From positions 772,501-836,500 of the forward strand of contig BROG01000251.1 of the NCBI GenBank assembly GCA_030159075.1: a stretch of 64,000 nt of DNA, read 5' to 3'. Shown one piece after another: positions 23,294 through 33,454 of the stretch. Under the pieces are notes generated by a model. The model was given only the letters and a program-made list of their open reading frames with translations, had not been told where the DNA came from and made no database searches. Within the stretch, counting starts at the first letter, position 1. Every line of letters begins with the position of its first letter. The stretch comes from Atrina japonica (taxonomy: Eukaryota; Mollusca; Bivalvia; Pterioida; Pinnidae). Both the position numbers and the translations under genes were made by a program.

Positions 23294-23451
23294 CGCCAGT
23301 AAAGAATGAAGACGTCTTTAAACAAGTGAAACTTTTATTCACCGGAAACACATGGCCACAACAATGACGATATCCCATAATAATCAAGAGTTAGTAAAGG
23401 GGGGATAACTCTAATACACTAACAAACCATAACACAAATAACGTAGTGGCG
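23294..23451 (-). repeat. 5' LTR (158 bp)
   Basis: Short LTR bounded by CGCCA and TGGCG inverted ends, pairing with the 3' LTR at 17813-17946. Confidence 0.9.
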
Positions 23452-23960
23452 CTAAGCCCCGCATAGTGGCCTCATTTTTCAACCAATCAAAATGACAGTA
23501 ACAAAACTGAATGAAATCATAGAACTTGATATACCTACAAGATTTGGAGTCAATAGCTTAAATCAGTAGTTTTTAAGAAGAAGATTTTCAAAGATATGGC
23601 CATTTTGGATTGTCATCAGAAGAACAAATATGAAAAGTTACTACATGAGGATTATTCCTGTAAAAGAACAACGCGATTGCCCTTGTGCTTCCCAACAAGA
23701 AGGAGTTTGAATTTTCAACTGAAATCAGAATGCATTTTTGGCCACGACAGTCATAATGGATTTTGAATCAACACCAAATGAACAAAGATAACAAAATATT
23801 CACCAAATCAATATTCATGCCCAATTTGGTCACAATTGGTCTAGTGGTTTCAGAAATGAAGTCCAGTTAAAACAAAACAAGGTGGACATGTCCAACATCA
23901 ACACTTAAACAACAAACACAAAGTGATGACAATAGCTTTGGACCATGTGAGTTAAAAAGT
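23452..23960. repeat. Interspersed repeat, distal part of the split host repeat
   Basis: Continues the repeat seen at 13141-13692 and 17734-17812: AAGCCCC, then TTTTTCAACCAATC and a run of 'can-of-repeat' words ending with GATGACAATAGCT near 23930. Removing the hAT and LTR insertions rejoins it. Non-coding. Confidence 0.65.
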
Positions 23961-24187
23961 AAGTCAAGCTGGGCTGAGGTAAACTATATAAAGTTAAACA
24001 TACCTGTTAGCTATATATGTATACTCAAGCAAAGCATGCACTAATTCCATTATTCATAAGCTAAGCATTTTTGTATAGCTCCTCCAAGGTCTCTGATCTA
24101 GCTTACATGTATCTTTTGTCGATCTCTGCCTTTTGTAATCTGGATAGCGACAATCTGCTTGTGCAAATATCCTGAGATGAATTATTT
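23961..24187. other. Non-coding stretch
   Basis: No feature seen, except that it ends with the left copy (24180-24187, AATTATTT) of the MULE target duplication. Confidence 0.5.
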
Positions 24188-24198
24188 GGGGACATCCC

Positions 24199-24294
24199 GA
24201 TAGTCCGACGGTTCGATAGTCCGACGGTTCGATAGTCCGACGGTTCGATAGTCCGACGGTCCGATAGTCCGACGGTTCGATAGTCCGACGGTCC
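24199..24294. repeat. Six 16-bp iterons at the MULE left end
   Basis: Perfect or one-mismatch copies of GATAGTCCGACGGTTC in tandem. The opposite terminus (31079-31126) holds about three copies in inverted orientation. The arrangement suggests transposase-binding sites expanded inside the TIR. Confidence 0.92.
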
Positions 24295-24377
24295 GTCCGA
24301 TGGTTTGATACTTTTGGTACATTTTTTTACCTTTTGACCTTGACCTTTGACCTTTTTTCAGTTCATTATAGAAAATA

Positions 24378-25630
24378 CATAGGCGTAGGGAGCGGGGGGG
24401 GGGGCAGGGGGCGGCCCCCACTTTTTCTGACCAATTTTTTTTTAATAATATCATTACATCTGGAATACAGAGCTATTGAATGAGGGTCTACCATAATTTT
24501 CGCGCCTCGCTACGCTCGGCAAAATAATTTCTACAAATTATTTTTCCCTCCGTTAACATTGAATTTCCTGGATCCACTCTGCCTCTGTGTGTGTATGTGT
24601 GTGGGGGGTGGGTGGGTTTGTGTAGGTGTTTGTGTGAACCAGAGAGGAAGGGGCCACCCCACTTTTTCGAAACAAATTTTATTTATAGAAAAAGGCTTCC
24701 CAGAGTTTCTAAATTAAAGTCTACCCAAAATGTTTACTCCTAGCTAAGCTCTGCAAAAAGATTAATATATCAGTTGATCTTACGATGCAACTGAGCTACG
24801 GAGAAAACAATGGTTATGTGTCTGGAAGCTAAAGAATACCTCATCTGACTTCCCACTTTATCTATATAAATATTTTTAAAAGGGTCAAAATTAAACGTCT
24901 AGAGGACTAGAACGAAATTCTTCTCCGAATTTGAGTAGCTTTTTCGCTGATTCAAACTTCTTTTGAAAAGGGTAACCGTTGCGATTTACTGATGCTTCAG
25001 GCCTACTAGACCTAATTTCTTGTCTGGACGCAGATAAAAAAAAAAAATCATTAGATGAATAATAGACGATCTCCTAAAGAAATGTTACCTCAAAGTTAAT
25101 CCTAAACCTTTTGGGAATTCAACTGACGCTGCCTTCTGTTCCGCAACACGGAAAAAATATCCAAAGGGGTTTTTTTTTTTAAATTTGCGTAATGAGTAGT
25201 GATATCGTTCCCCCTAAAGTTGAAAAACTGGTGTAAAGAGTCGGAAAATGAAAAAGAAATTTCACAAAATTTTCACACCTCGCTCTACTTGGCGAATGAA
25301 TTAATGAGGTGTAAAACTTAATTTTTGGTATAAAAAGTCAGAAAATGGAAAAGAAATTTCAAAAAAATTTCGCGCCTCGCTCCGATTCATTCATTTTCAC
25401 TCTCTCAAACATTTATTCCACGGTCCGTTTGTGTAGATGCACACATTTCTTCGCATTCAGTTTAAACTTTGTCCCAACATTCTTTTATTTTTTCTAACTG
25501 TGCGACTACTGCATACTAGTATAACATTATTCATTTTCATACTCAAAAAGCGCATGGAAACGATTTTTGCAAGCAAAAAATAAAAAAAAATTGCCCCCCC
25601 CCCCTTTTTGATTTGCTTCCTACGCCACTG
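24378..25630. mobile_element. hAT-type element fragment(s) nested in the MULE
   Basis: The left end CATAGGCGTAGGGAGC followed by a long G-run, and the right end (reverse complement CAGTGGCGTAGGAAGC followed by a G-run), are the CAGTGGCGTAGC-type hAT terminus. CGCGCCTCGCTACGCTCGGC-like words recur at 24500, 25280 and 25370. No transposase is visible. A second G-rich start near 24640 suggests a composite. The flanking 8-mers do not match, so a single clean insertion is not proven. Confidence 0.55.
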
Positions 25631-26223
25631 AAAAAGGCTATGCTTAAAGTCTATTTATTTTTTAAATGCTTTTTTGTGGTGTTGTAGTGATATATATATA
25701 TTTTTATATATATTCCGGGTTTTTCAAATTTTCATCACGTTTTTAAGATATCTTAGGAAAAGACGGGGTTGCTTGATATTTCTCATTTACTATCAAAGAT
25801 GCCGCCGGGGGCATTCATGTTCCACAAACACATCTTGTTTGATGACTATTCTGTTCACCGAAAGTTGCTTTTTGACTCTACATTATCATTTTTTTTTTTT
25901 TGCCATATTGGTCGGCATTTTTGAAGTCTACATTGTAGCAAGTATATGAAATGAACATACATCGGGTGTTCTGTTATTTCTAAAAGCATCGGTCGGCATT
26001 TTATATTTGTAATAATATCTGAAAGGCTGCGCTAGTTTGAAATTAACAACGGAAGTTACAATGTAAATTTCTTTGTCTTTGATGATGGCTTATAGCGGTG
26101 TCTAAAATTGTAGACGTTCAATTGGTTTATTATGAAAAAAGCGGCATAATTTCTATAATGTTGCCGACGATGCTTATATATAAATAGGGGTATCCCTACG
26201 TATCCAATCATAAGTTAACCACC

Positions 26224-27383
26224 ATGGCTTACGTGATGAGAGGTGTAAAAAAAGGGAAAGTCTTGGTAAATAATGGATATCGGTACCAACTCAATAAGAA
26301 AAAGGCAACTGTCTTCCACTGGAGGTGTTGGCGTAAAAACATGCAGGACGACCCTATCAACCAATGCATTTAATCTTGATGAAGGTCAACCGCAGATTGA
26401 AATTAAAATCGGTAAATGAACATGATCATACCCCCGAAGACAATACGCTTCGAGAAGCCGAAGCTATCAATCAAATGAAAGAAACTATCAAAGACGACCC
26501 AACGAAGCCAATTAAGAGGGTCTACAATGAAGTTATTGAAGGTTGCATTGATAATTACGAAGATGATGACCTGCCTGAGTTCCAGAGAGTCCGTTCCATT
26601 TTGCATAGGCAACGCGAATCGGTTCTACCCCCGTATTCCTCGCAATGTCGACGATGTAAGAATAAGAGGGGAGTGGAAGAAAACCTGGTCTGGTAAAAAC
26701 GTTTTTAAAGTCATCATGATAACAACTGGGGGATAGCTAATATTTGCTACAACAGAGAGTTTGCGCCTTTTACAAGGATGTTCTACGGTGTATGTCGATG
26801 GAACATTTAAAAGTAGCCCACATCCTTATACACAGATGGTCACAATCCATGGTAAATACATGGGCAGATTTCTTACATTTGCTTGGTCCTTGATGACGGG
26901 TAAGACCGTAGGTCATTACCGACAGTTTTTCCAACACTTAAAATCCAAAGTCAGGCATGCTACTGGTAGAAAGATTTCGACCTCGCACAGTCGTGTGCGA
27001 CTTTTGAGACCGCTTTAAAGTTGGCTGTTGAAACTGAACTTCCGCAAAGTACGCTTTCCCGCATGTTATTTTCACTTTACGCAGAGCATATGGCGTAAAA
27101 TCCAAGAAGTTGGACTAGCAAGGGCATACCGTCGAAGACGAAGAGTAAATAAACTACTACGTAAAAATGATGTCCATTGGACACCTCCCTCTTCTACTCG
27201 TTCGACAGAACTTCCACATGCTTGCTAATAGTCCTGACACCTTGCGACTGCGGAACAGATACCCGGAAATTACAGATCTCCTGACTTACTTCCAGAACAC
27301 CTATTTAGATGGAAACTTTCCACCACAGATATGGAATGTGTTCAATAGAGACAAGGACACACGGACAAATAACCTAGTCGAAG
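26224..27383 (+). pseudogene. MULE transposase, exon 1 (FLYWCH + MULE domains)
   Basis: The start ATG at 26224 sits in an excellent context (CCACCATGG). An N-terminal FLYWCH-type zinc-finger half follows (VLVNNGYRYQLNKKKATVFH, then WRCWRKN). Next comes a helical part (EHDHTPEDN), then the MULE catalytic domain: YVDGTFKSSP with the first catalytic Asp, TIHGKYMGRF, a CDF motif with the second Asp near 26995, and YFHFTQSIWRK. The exon ends at TRTNNLVEG, which holds the third acidic residue, and a strong donor (GAAG|GTAAGT) starts at 27384. Several one-base shifts break the frame (near 26340, 26410, 26600, 26720 and 27000), so the gene is decayed. The domains mark it as an animal MULE transposase; activity is not expected. 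Confidence 0.85.
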
Positions 27384-28183
27384 GTAAGTAATTTTAATAC
27401 TGCAAAAAGAAATTCCCTTGTAATAAATCTCTCTAGATATTTAGACGCAGAAACCTTGTTGTACACACAAAAGTGCCTTACACGGTGGTCCGCCGTTTAA
27501 ATTTCCCGCGGTTGACGACCAACATAATGCCAATCTTTACCGAGAGTTCTCGTTCTTGCTTGGCAAACAATTTTGGCATATACATGTATATGTATAATTG
27601 CATATTATATGTAATGAAATTTTTACGTTCAAACGAGTCGTTTATTTCTATTAATACTGCATGGAATAGTTCCCTACAAAATACACCACAAATAGGGGTT
27701 GAAGAAGTATTATTTCCTATATAATACACAGAAACTGTTGTCGATAGTTCTCATAATAGGTATAGTCCGTTTGAGTGCACTTGAGACAGATAAAAATCGT
27801 TATTTTTTTCCGAAAAACAAAAACTGTGTACAAATAAAGTACATCAAAGTATTTCTAAATATACTACATAACACATACACAATTTTCAAATATGGTACAA
27901 AAACTGCTAAACTGTCGTCATGAAATTACAGAAATAAATCACAATTTTCTAAGTGTACAAGGTTTAAAGTTGTGGATGGATAAATTCTGTGCAGTTACGT
28001 ATTGTATAAGCGAATTAATTTTTCATAACACGAGCATCCACATATAAATACCTTTGCTAAAATCGCGAAAAACTGTCTCAACTGCACCCAAACTGTTTCA
28101 GTGATATGCATTTTTATGCAAGTCTTGGCATTTAATAAGAGGAATGAAGAGGAGCGATAACTCTGGGTAGGGATTGATATATT

Positions 28184-28313
28184 GCACGTACGGAGGCTTT
28201 TTGGGCTGCATCAGTATGTTTTATAATTTTAATTAATAAATTTTTAATTTGTTATAACAAACTATAAAAAAAAACTTAATACTGATGCGGACCTAGTAAG
28301 CTTCCGTATGTGC
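28184..28313. mobile_element. 130-bp MITE in the transposase intron
   Basis: Ends are inverted repeats of ~35 bp starting GCAC(G/A)TACGGA and containing GCATCAGTAT. The centre is pure A/T. No clear target duplication. Confidence 0.7.
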
Positions 28314-28329
28314 GGGCCAAGGTCGGAGG

Positions 28330-28640
28330 CAGTTTGATGTGTCTGTGAAGTTGGCTGTGAGTTGGGAATTGGGTATCCAACTACATTCGTGAATTCACAG
28401 CTACAACCTAATTCCCAATCAGCTGGATATTGAGTATTCATGGGGATTGGTTATTTACAAATTCCCAGCTACAGGCAAATTCCCAGCCAGCTGTGAATTA
28501 GGTGTTCAAGATCTGGATTTGAATACCCAACTACAGGTGAATTTCCAGCCAACTTGGAATTGGGTTGTAGCTGGGTATTCAAATTCAGAATAAGTTGCAT
28601 ATATTTTGAAAACCCAATTTCCAGCTGGCTGGAAATTCAC
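28330..28640. repeat. Inverted and direct AATTCCCAGCTAC words
   Basis: Imperfect alternating copies of AATTCCCAGCTACAG, TGGGTATTCAA and their complements, which would fold on themselves. Probably a small palindromic repeat expanded locally. No coding content. Confidence 0.6.
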
Positions 28641-28878
28641 AAAATATAAGTCCATTAAGTCTACTCAAATACTTAGGCCCCCTACGTTGACTTGTCAGAT
28701 TAAGATTTTCGATTACACACTAGTGCCGACCCAGGACGGTCACTTGGATGATAAAGCAAATCAATTGGTGTGGTTAACCGGTTTACGGGCCCAATCTCCC
28801 AAAAAGCGCAAAAAGCAGTGTAATCAAATGGAAAAATAAAAAGGTAATTATATTTATTGCATTTATGTTGCATTTCAG

Positions 28879-29141
28879 GTTTCCACTCCCAGTGGAACAG
28901 CAGCGTTGGGTGTAAGCATCCATCAATTTGGATCTTTATCAGAAAACTAAAAGATGCAGAGCGTCTGCAAAAAATTACCCTGAGGGCAGCCATGAGAGGG
29001 GAACATGCACCACGCACGAGGCGAAAGTGGCGTAGACTTCAACGGCAAATATCTAACATTAAACTGCAGTACAACAATGGCCAAAGAAATATATCTGAAT
29101 ATTGGAATGGAATAAGCCATTGCATAAAACATTATCGCTGA
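28879..29141 (+). pseudogene. MULE transposase, exon 2 (C-terminal)
   Basis: Starts after the acceptor at 28877-28878. The reading FHSQWNSSVGCKHPSIWIFI, then RKLKDAERLQ, and a basic part (RGEHAPRTRRKWRRLQRQ) is the C-terminal section of FLYWCH/MULE proteins, following the NNLVEG motif of exon 1. This exon has no internal break and stops at 29139-29141. Confidence 0.85.
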
Positions 29142-29204
29142 AGTGTTTACTATGTGATACTCTGCCATGCAAATCATGAAACTGATGCATGCACTCAGCT
29201 CAGA

Positions 29205-29507
29205 TCTGCCATCGAGTTACGACTTTACGACTTTTATGATGTTGACATAATTTTGTGAATATGTCGACATAATATGAGAAGATGTCGACATCTTGGAAAA
29301 AGATGTCGACATCTTAGGAAAAAGATGTTGACTTATAAATTCAATATGCCGCGATAATTATCTAGCAAGTCGGCGTTACTATCTCGACAAGTTGAATTAA
29401 TAAGTCGACATCTTTCTCTCTATGATGTCGACATATCATATTATGTCGACATAATCACAAAATTATGTCAACATCATAAAAGTCGTAAGTCGTAACTCGA
29501 TGGCAGA
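29205..29507. mobile_element. GTCGAC-rich palindromic MITE
   Basis: Arms of about 70 bp match in inverted orientation: TCTGCCATCGAGTTACGACT at the left against its complement at 29507. Tandem GATGTCGACATC palindromes line both arms. The right flank continues into GGCATA and CCACCATA, the outer end of the family seen at 29817-30137, so the left outer end is missing. Confidence 0.85.
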
Positions 29508-29816
29508 AATATGCCACCATACAGAAGTCTTTTGTGTTGAACTTTTTGGCCGATCATTTAATACTTGCTAAAATTCCTATCTTCTGAACATTCAGTAAAG
29601 TACGCATTATCCATACCATTTCTTGTGCTTGGTTATTTAACAAATCATCGGAAACTCGCAACATGTTGCGATTCATCTTTTTTTCTTCAGTTATAAATGA
29701 AACGCAACTGGTTGCGATTTTCCGACTTTGCTACTGGTCAGTACTGTTTCCACCGTATAGTTGATATTTCAGAACTACGGTAATTTCTCCATTAAAAGCT
29801 AATATTTCAAAAGATT

Positions 29817-30137
29817 GTATGGTGGTATACTTCTGCCATCTACATGCGAGTTATTTTTCTACCGATTATGTCAACATGCAACTTATAAATTATGTCAACA
29901 TGCAACTTATTTATGTCAACATGCAAGATATAAGTTGCATGTTGACATGAATAAGTTACATGTTAACATAATTATTTGCATGTTAACATATATTTATCTT
30001 GCATATTGACATAAATGTCCATATGTGGGCATAAAACAAAACTTTTTTGCTTTTTGTTTTCTTATTTTTATCTTGCATGTCAACATAATCATTGGGAAAA
30101 CAACTTGCATGTAGATGGCAGAAGTATGCCACCATAG
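29817..30137. mobile_element. MITE with 30-bp terminal inverted repeats
   Basis: The left end TATGGTGGTATACTTCTGCC and its inverted copy at the right end differ by one base over 30 bp. TA is at both extreme ends (possible TA target duplication). The interior has repeated ATGTCAACATGCAACTTAT words in both orientations. It shares outer ends with 29205-29507. Confidence 0.85.
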
Positions 30138-30409
30138 GATTGACATGACTTGTGTCAACGATACACTACTGCTTTTAAAGTCCTACGAAAAATAAATATC
30201 TTAAAAACGGAAATAGTTGACACCATTTATACAACTAAATCCAATCGAAGCTGGAAATTACATGTGGCAAATTTTGCCTATTTTCACTTTCTAATTTATA
30301 GCAAGTTGATTCTCAGATCATACATGTACCATTTCCAAGCCACATCTATGTTTTACAGATAATTTAATTCCTCTTAAGACATTAAAAGCTACCGCGGGTT
30401 TCCTGCTGA

Positions 30410-30640
30410 AATATATGGTGGCTGATTTTTGCTATTTGTAATTTCGTTTTGTTGCTCTGACGTCACGATAATCTTCGTCTTTTCGCCCCGCTAACTGTCG
30501 TCTTTTCGCGCCCCGCTAATTATTGTCCCGACATAACGATGATCGTCGTGATCTTTTCTCCTTCGCCAATAAAAAACGAAGATTACCATTATTTCTGGCG
30601 GGGCGACAAAACGAAAATAACGACATGTCCACCGTTGAAA
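30410..30640. mobile_element. Degenerate MITE of the TATGGTGGC type
   Basis: Starts TATGGTGGCTGATTTTTG and contains CGTCTTTTCGCCCCGCTAA, repeated and partly inverted (GGCGGGGCGACAAAACG). The right end is eroded. Same outer-end style as the two preceding elements. Confidence 0.5.
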
Positions 30641-30810
30641 TACAAACCATGTAGCGCAAACAGTAAAAAATAACCCAAGTGGATGTGGGTCGCATACCTG
30701 AGCACTATCCATGCATGTTCAGTCAGAAGCCAGTGCGGCCATATTTGATAAGTAGAAAACTAGTTGCTTCCCGTCAAAGTTTCGATGAACTCGCTGCAGA
30801 GGAGAAGCAG

Positions 30811-31002
30811 TGTCACCACGCAATTTGTAATAACGACACAATTTGTAATAAAAATTTCAAAATCAGAGAATTATTTTAAAAATAGGGGAAAATGTTTGGG
30901 ATGACTGTCTTAAGACACAATTTGACCAATTTAATGGAGAAAAGATGGGTTTGAACCCAATAAGATGGCTTTTAAAAAGTTATTACAAATTGCGTGGTGA
31001 CA
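30811..31002. mobile_element. 192-bp MITE with 6-bp target duplication
   Basis: Ends are inverted copies of TGTCACCACGCAATTTGTAA. AAGCAG flanks both sides (30805-30810 and 31003-31008). Both signals are exact, so boundaries are firm. It lies within the right arm of the MULE. Confidence 0.9.
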
Positions 31003-31138
31003 AAGCAGACACTGCGTCAAATATTTAAGTGACTTTTTGTTCTGTTTAATCCTCTTGATAGCCATGAGATTTAACTGTCGGACTATCGGACCGTCGGACT
31101 ATCGGACCGTCGGACTATCGACATGTCACCAATTATTT

Positions 31139-31599
31139 CCCTCCAGAAACTGTTGTCTGCCATGCACTGGTCACTTTAAAACAATCTGTTAACATCTTTA
31201 TTATGTACCTGTTGATGTTGGCTGTATACCTGCCAATTTTCTGCAAGCCACACCAGCCAAAATTTACCCCTTATCACCTGTCAGGGAACACATTCTGTAT
31301 ATCTTTTATGACATTGTTTCTCACATAAAATTCAGAATATTCATATACCAAAGATATAACTGGACATACCAAACCTTACATTTAGACTTTTCAATGTCTT
31401 TGTTAACATTACTGTTGTCAAATGTTAAGGATTCTCCACTACATGTAGATGTCACCAGACTTGGTGGAGTGTCATAAAATTTTACCTCAGCTATGGACTT
31501 TTTTTTTTATACAATGATGGTTTATATAATGCTATATATCTGCTGTGATGTGGTTTAAAATATTACCCTAAATACCTATGGCTCAAACCTTACATTTGA
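31139..31599. other. Non-coding stretch
   Basis: Resumes host intron DNA to the right of the MULE. Nothing recognised. Confidence 0.4.
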
Positions 31600-32134
31600 A
31601 GCATTTACAGTAATTGGCAGAAGTCACTACATTTTTATATTTTTTCCCCATTTTTTTCTCCTTTTTTTACTACTTAAATTGATATATAATAACAATATAT
31701 ATATATATATAACTACAGACATAAAAATTATTAAATTACAGTAAAACCTATGTATAAAGACCCCTTCAGGACACAACAAGACCAGTCTTGGAAGTGGTCT
31801 TTATATAGAGGTTGATTCATACTCAAATGGTACTATTGGGATAGCAAAAAATGTTTTTTGTGACCAGGTGGTCTTTATACTTTATAAATTTTGTGAAAAT
31901 TGATAAAGAAAACCAGGCTTGGCACTTTTTCAATTGTAATTGATTAACTCAACCTTACTGTTTTTATATGAATACTAAACTGACTAGATCTGACCTTATT
32001 TTTACAAAACAATTGTAAGAACATAAGATTTTTATGCTTGTTTATCGCTCTTATTTGTTTTTGTTCATCAGGTGTAAGTGGTTAAAGTAGAAAAAGTTAA
32101 AAATAATTAAAACACAGCTAATGCCCATTTACAT
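31600..32134 (+). mobile_element. GGGGCATTAGCTGTG-family MITE with a nested MITE
   Basis: Interior words and the 3' terminus (AACACAGCTAATGCCC, near 32115-32134) match the family. The order is interrupted by an AAAGACCACC element at 31739-31882 that starts at a TA. The 5' terminus is eroded. Confidence 0.65.
31739..31882. mobile_element. AAAGACCACC MITE (CAGT ends)
   Basis: Begins CAGTAAAACCTATGTATAAA after a TA and contains inverted GGTCTTTATA words. Its right terminus is truncated. Related to 50657-50834 and 12316-12480. Confidence 0.6.
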
Positions 32135-33454
32135 CATTCAACACTAAAGACCTGGACTGGCCTAAATCATTGATTTATGGAAGAGTTCATTGTTTTCTCA
32201 GGGGTTGATGAGTTCATGTATTGTTAAGACTCAATTCAAGGAAATGAACCTGAGACCTCTGCTTGTTCTAACTGAGTTAATGTGGGCAGTCTACTGGTAT
32301 GTCATGAAAATGTTTGTTCCCAGCTGACCAGATCCTTTTTTTTCAATTATCTCAATTTTGACTTTCATTTTTACAGGTAGTATGGGACTGGGACCATCCG
32401 GAGCCTCCTGGTATAATAAAGGTAGAGTAGCCTTATCTTAACCCATCCAACCCTATAAACAATTGAGTCACCTGTGACATGATCCTGTTCAACTGTAGCC
32501 TACATGTAGGTAAACGTGTTATTTTTCAAATTCATGTTCCAGACCATGGATCTTCCAGTTGTGACACACATTATAACATGCAAAATTAACTAGTATCTTG
32601 TGATTATATACTCACACTTATACATGCAATTACGATGAAATAGGCCCGTCGGAACAGAATTCATGTCAGGGGACTACATAATCAGTACATAAAAGCTAGG
32701 ACAGTATTTTATTGACTTGTTACTGATGACAAGAAACTATTTATGAGTAATATTAACTATACAGTTTGAACTATATACATGTATATATGCACTATTAAAT
32801 AATTGACAGGGTGGGATTAACCCATTCCCCCACTTCCGATGGGCCTGCATGAAAGTATAACCGTCACCAAAGCAGCTTGAATGAAAAAAATATGCAATCA
32901 ATTTCATATTAAAATTCTTAAGTATGATCTGTTAACAGAAATTGAACCTGAACCTCGAATGCTCTACGGCTACAGCATGCAAAGTCATTCATAAATTCCA
33001 TAAATTTCTTCTAAATTGCTGAATTATTTTTATAATATATTGATATGATCATGAGGTTATACCAATTGAGAGTACCACATTAATGTTTGTCCCTATAGTC
33101 CGTGTCCAGGTGAAAATCAATTCAGACAAGTAAAATCTTCCTAAGCACTTTTCCAAAAGGACAAGTTAAAATAATCAGCAATATTTATTATTTGTTACTT
33201 CAAACTTGAAATAAATTGATGTTTATCCATTTAATGTCTAATTCAAAAATGAAGCTTGAATTACTCAGATAAAAATCATCGTAGTTCTATCTTCCTATGC
33301 ATAAACATAGACAGACATTGACTTCTTTATTTGTAAATTACGGACAAGAGAATTTGTGCTTCAGACAAGTGACTTTTTGATATTACTTGTCCAATTGGAC
33401 AAGTGTAAAATATCCTTTATCATGTTAATGTAGAGCCCTGCAACTAAATACTAC
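32135..33454. other. Non-coding stretch (5' end of BIR-gene intron)
   Basis: No further coding exon of the BIR gene is needed or seen. A short plus-strand segment at 32379-32421 is bounded by splice-like signals but is too short to support. Confidence 0.4.

Larger units (their letters stand above)
17813..23451 (-). mobile_element. LTR retrotransposon, Ty3/gypsy-like, complete but coding-defective
   Basis: A 5.6-kb element reading on the minus strand. It has direct LTRs (23294-23451 is 5', 17813-17946 is 3'), a tRNA-Leu-type primer-binding site next to the 5' LTR, a purine-rich tract before the 3' LTR and a decayed gag-pol between. The LTRs start CGCCA and end TGGCG instead of TG...CA. Apart from a 24-bp deletion in the 3' LTR they look identical by eye, so insertion is recent. 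The flanks share CTA on both sides (possible short target duplication) and belong to one interspersed repeat that reads continuously once the element is removed. It sits in the large intron of the BIR gene, in the same orientation as that gene. Confidence 0.9.
27384..28878 (+). other. Intron of the MULE transposase
   Basis: GTAAGT at 27384 and TTGCATTTCAG ending at 28878. The exon join is in phase: G from exon 1 plus GT makes Gly, followed by FHSQWNSS, as family members read without a gap. It contains a 130-bp MITE (28184-28313) and a block of inverted GGGAATT/AATTCCC words (28330-28640). Confidence 0.8.
24188..31130 (+). mobile_element. MULE-type DNA transposon with iterated termini
   Basis: A 6.9-kb element with terminal inverted repeats: the left end reads GGGGACATCCCGATAGTCCG and the right end, reverse-complemented, reads GGTGACATGTCGATAGTCCG. 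Direct repeats of AATTATTT at 24180-24187 and 31131-31138 flank it, the size expected for Mutator-like elements (8-11 bp). The termini contain tandem 16-bp repeats (six left, about three right). It carries a two-exon transposase relic of the FLYWCH + MULE class in plus orientation. Several younger MITEs and a hAT-like fragment are nested in it. It lies inside the BIR-gene intron. Confidence 0.9.

Noticed and set aside
24199..24294. CRISPR-like direct repeats
   Set aside because: Contiguous 16-bp repeats without spacers in a eukaryotic transposon terminus.
24378..25630. Clean hAT insertion with target duplication
   Set aside because: The flanking 8-mers (AGAAAATA and AAAAAGGC) do not match, so I call only fragments.
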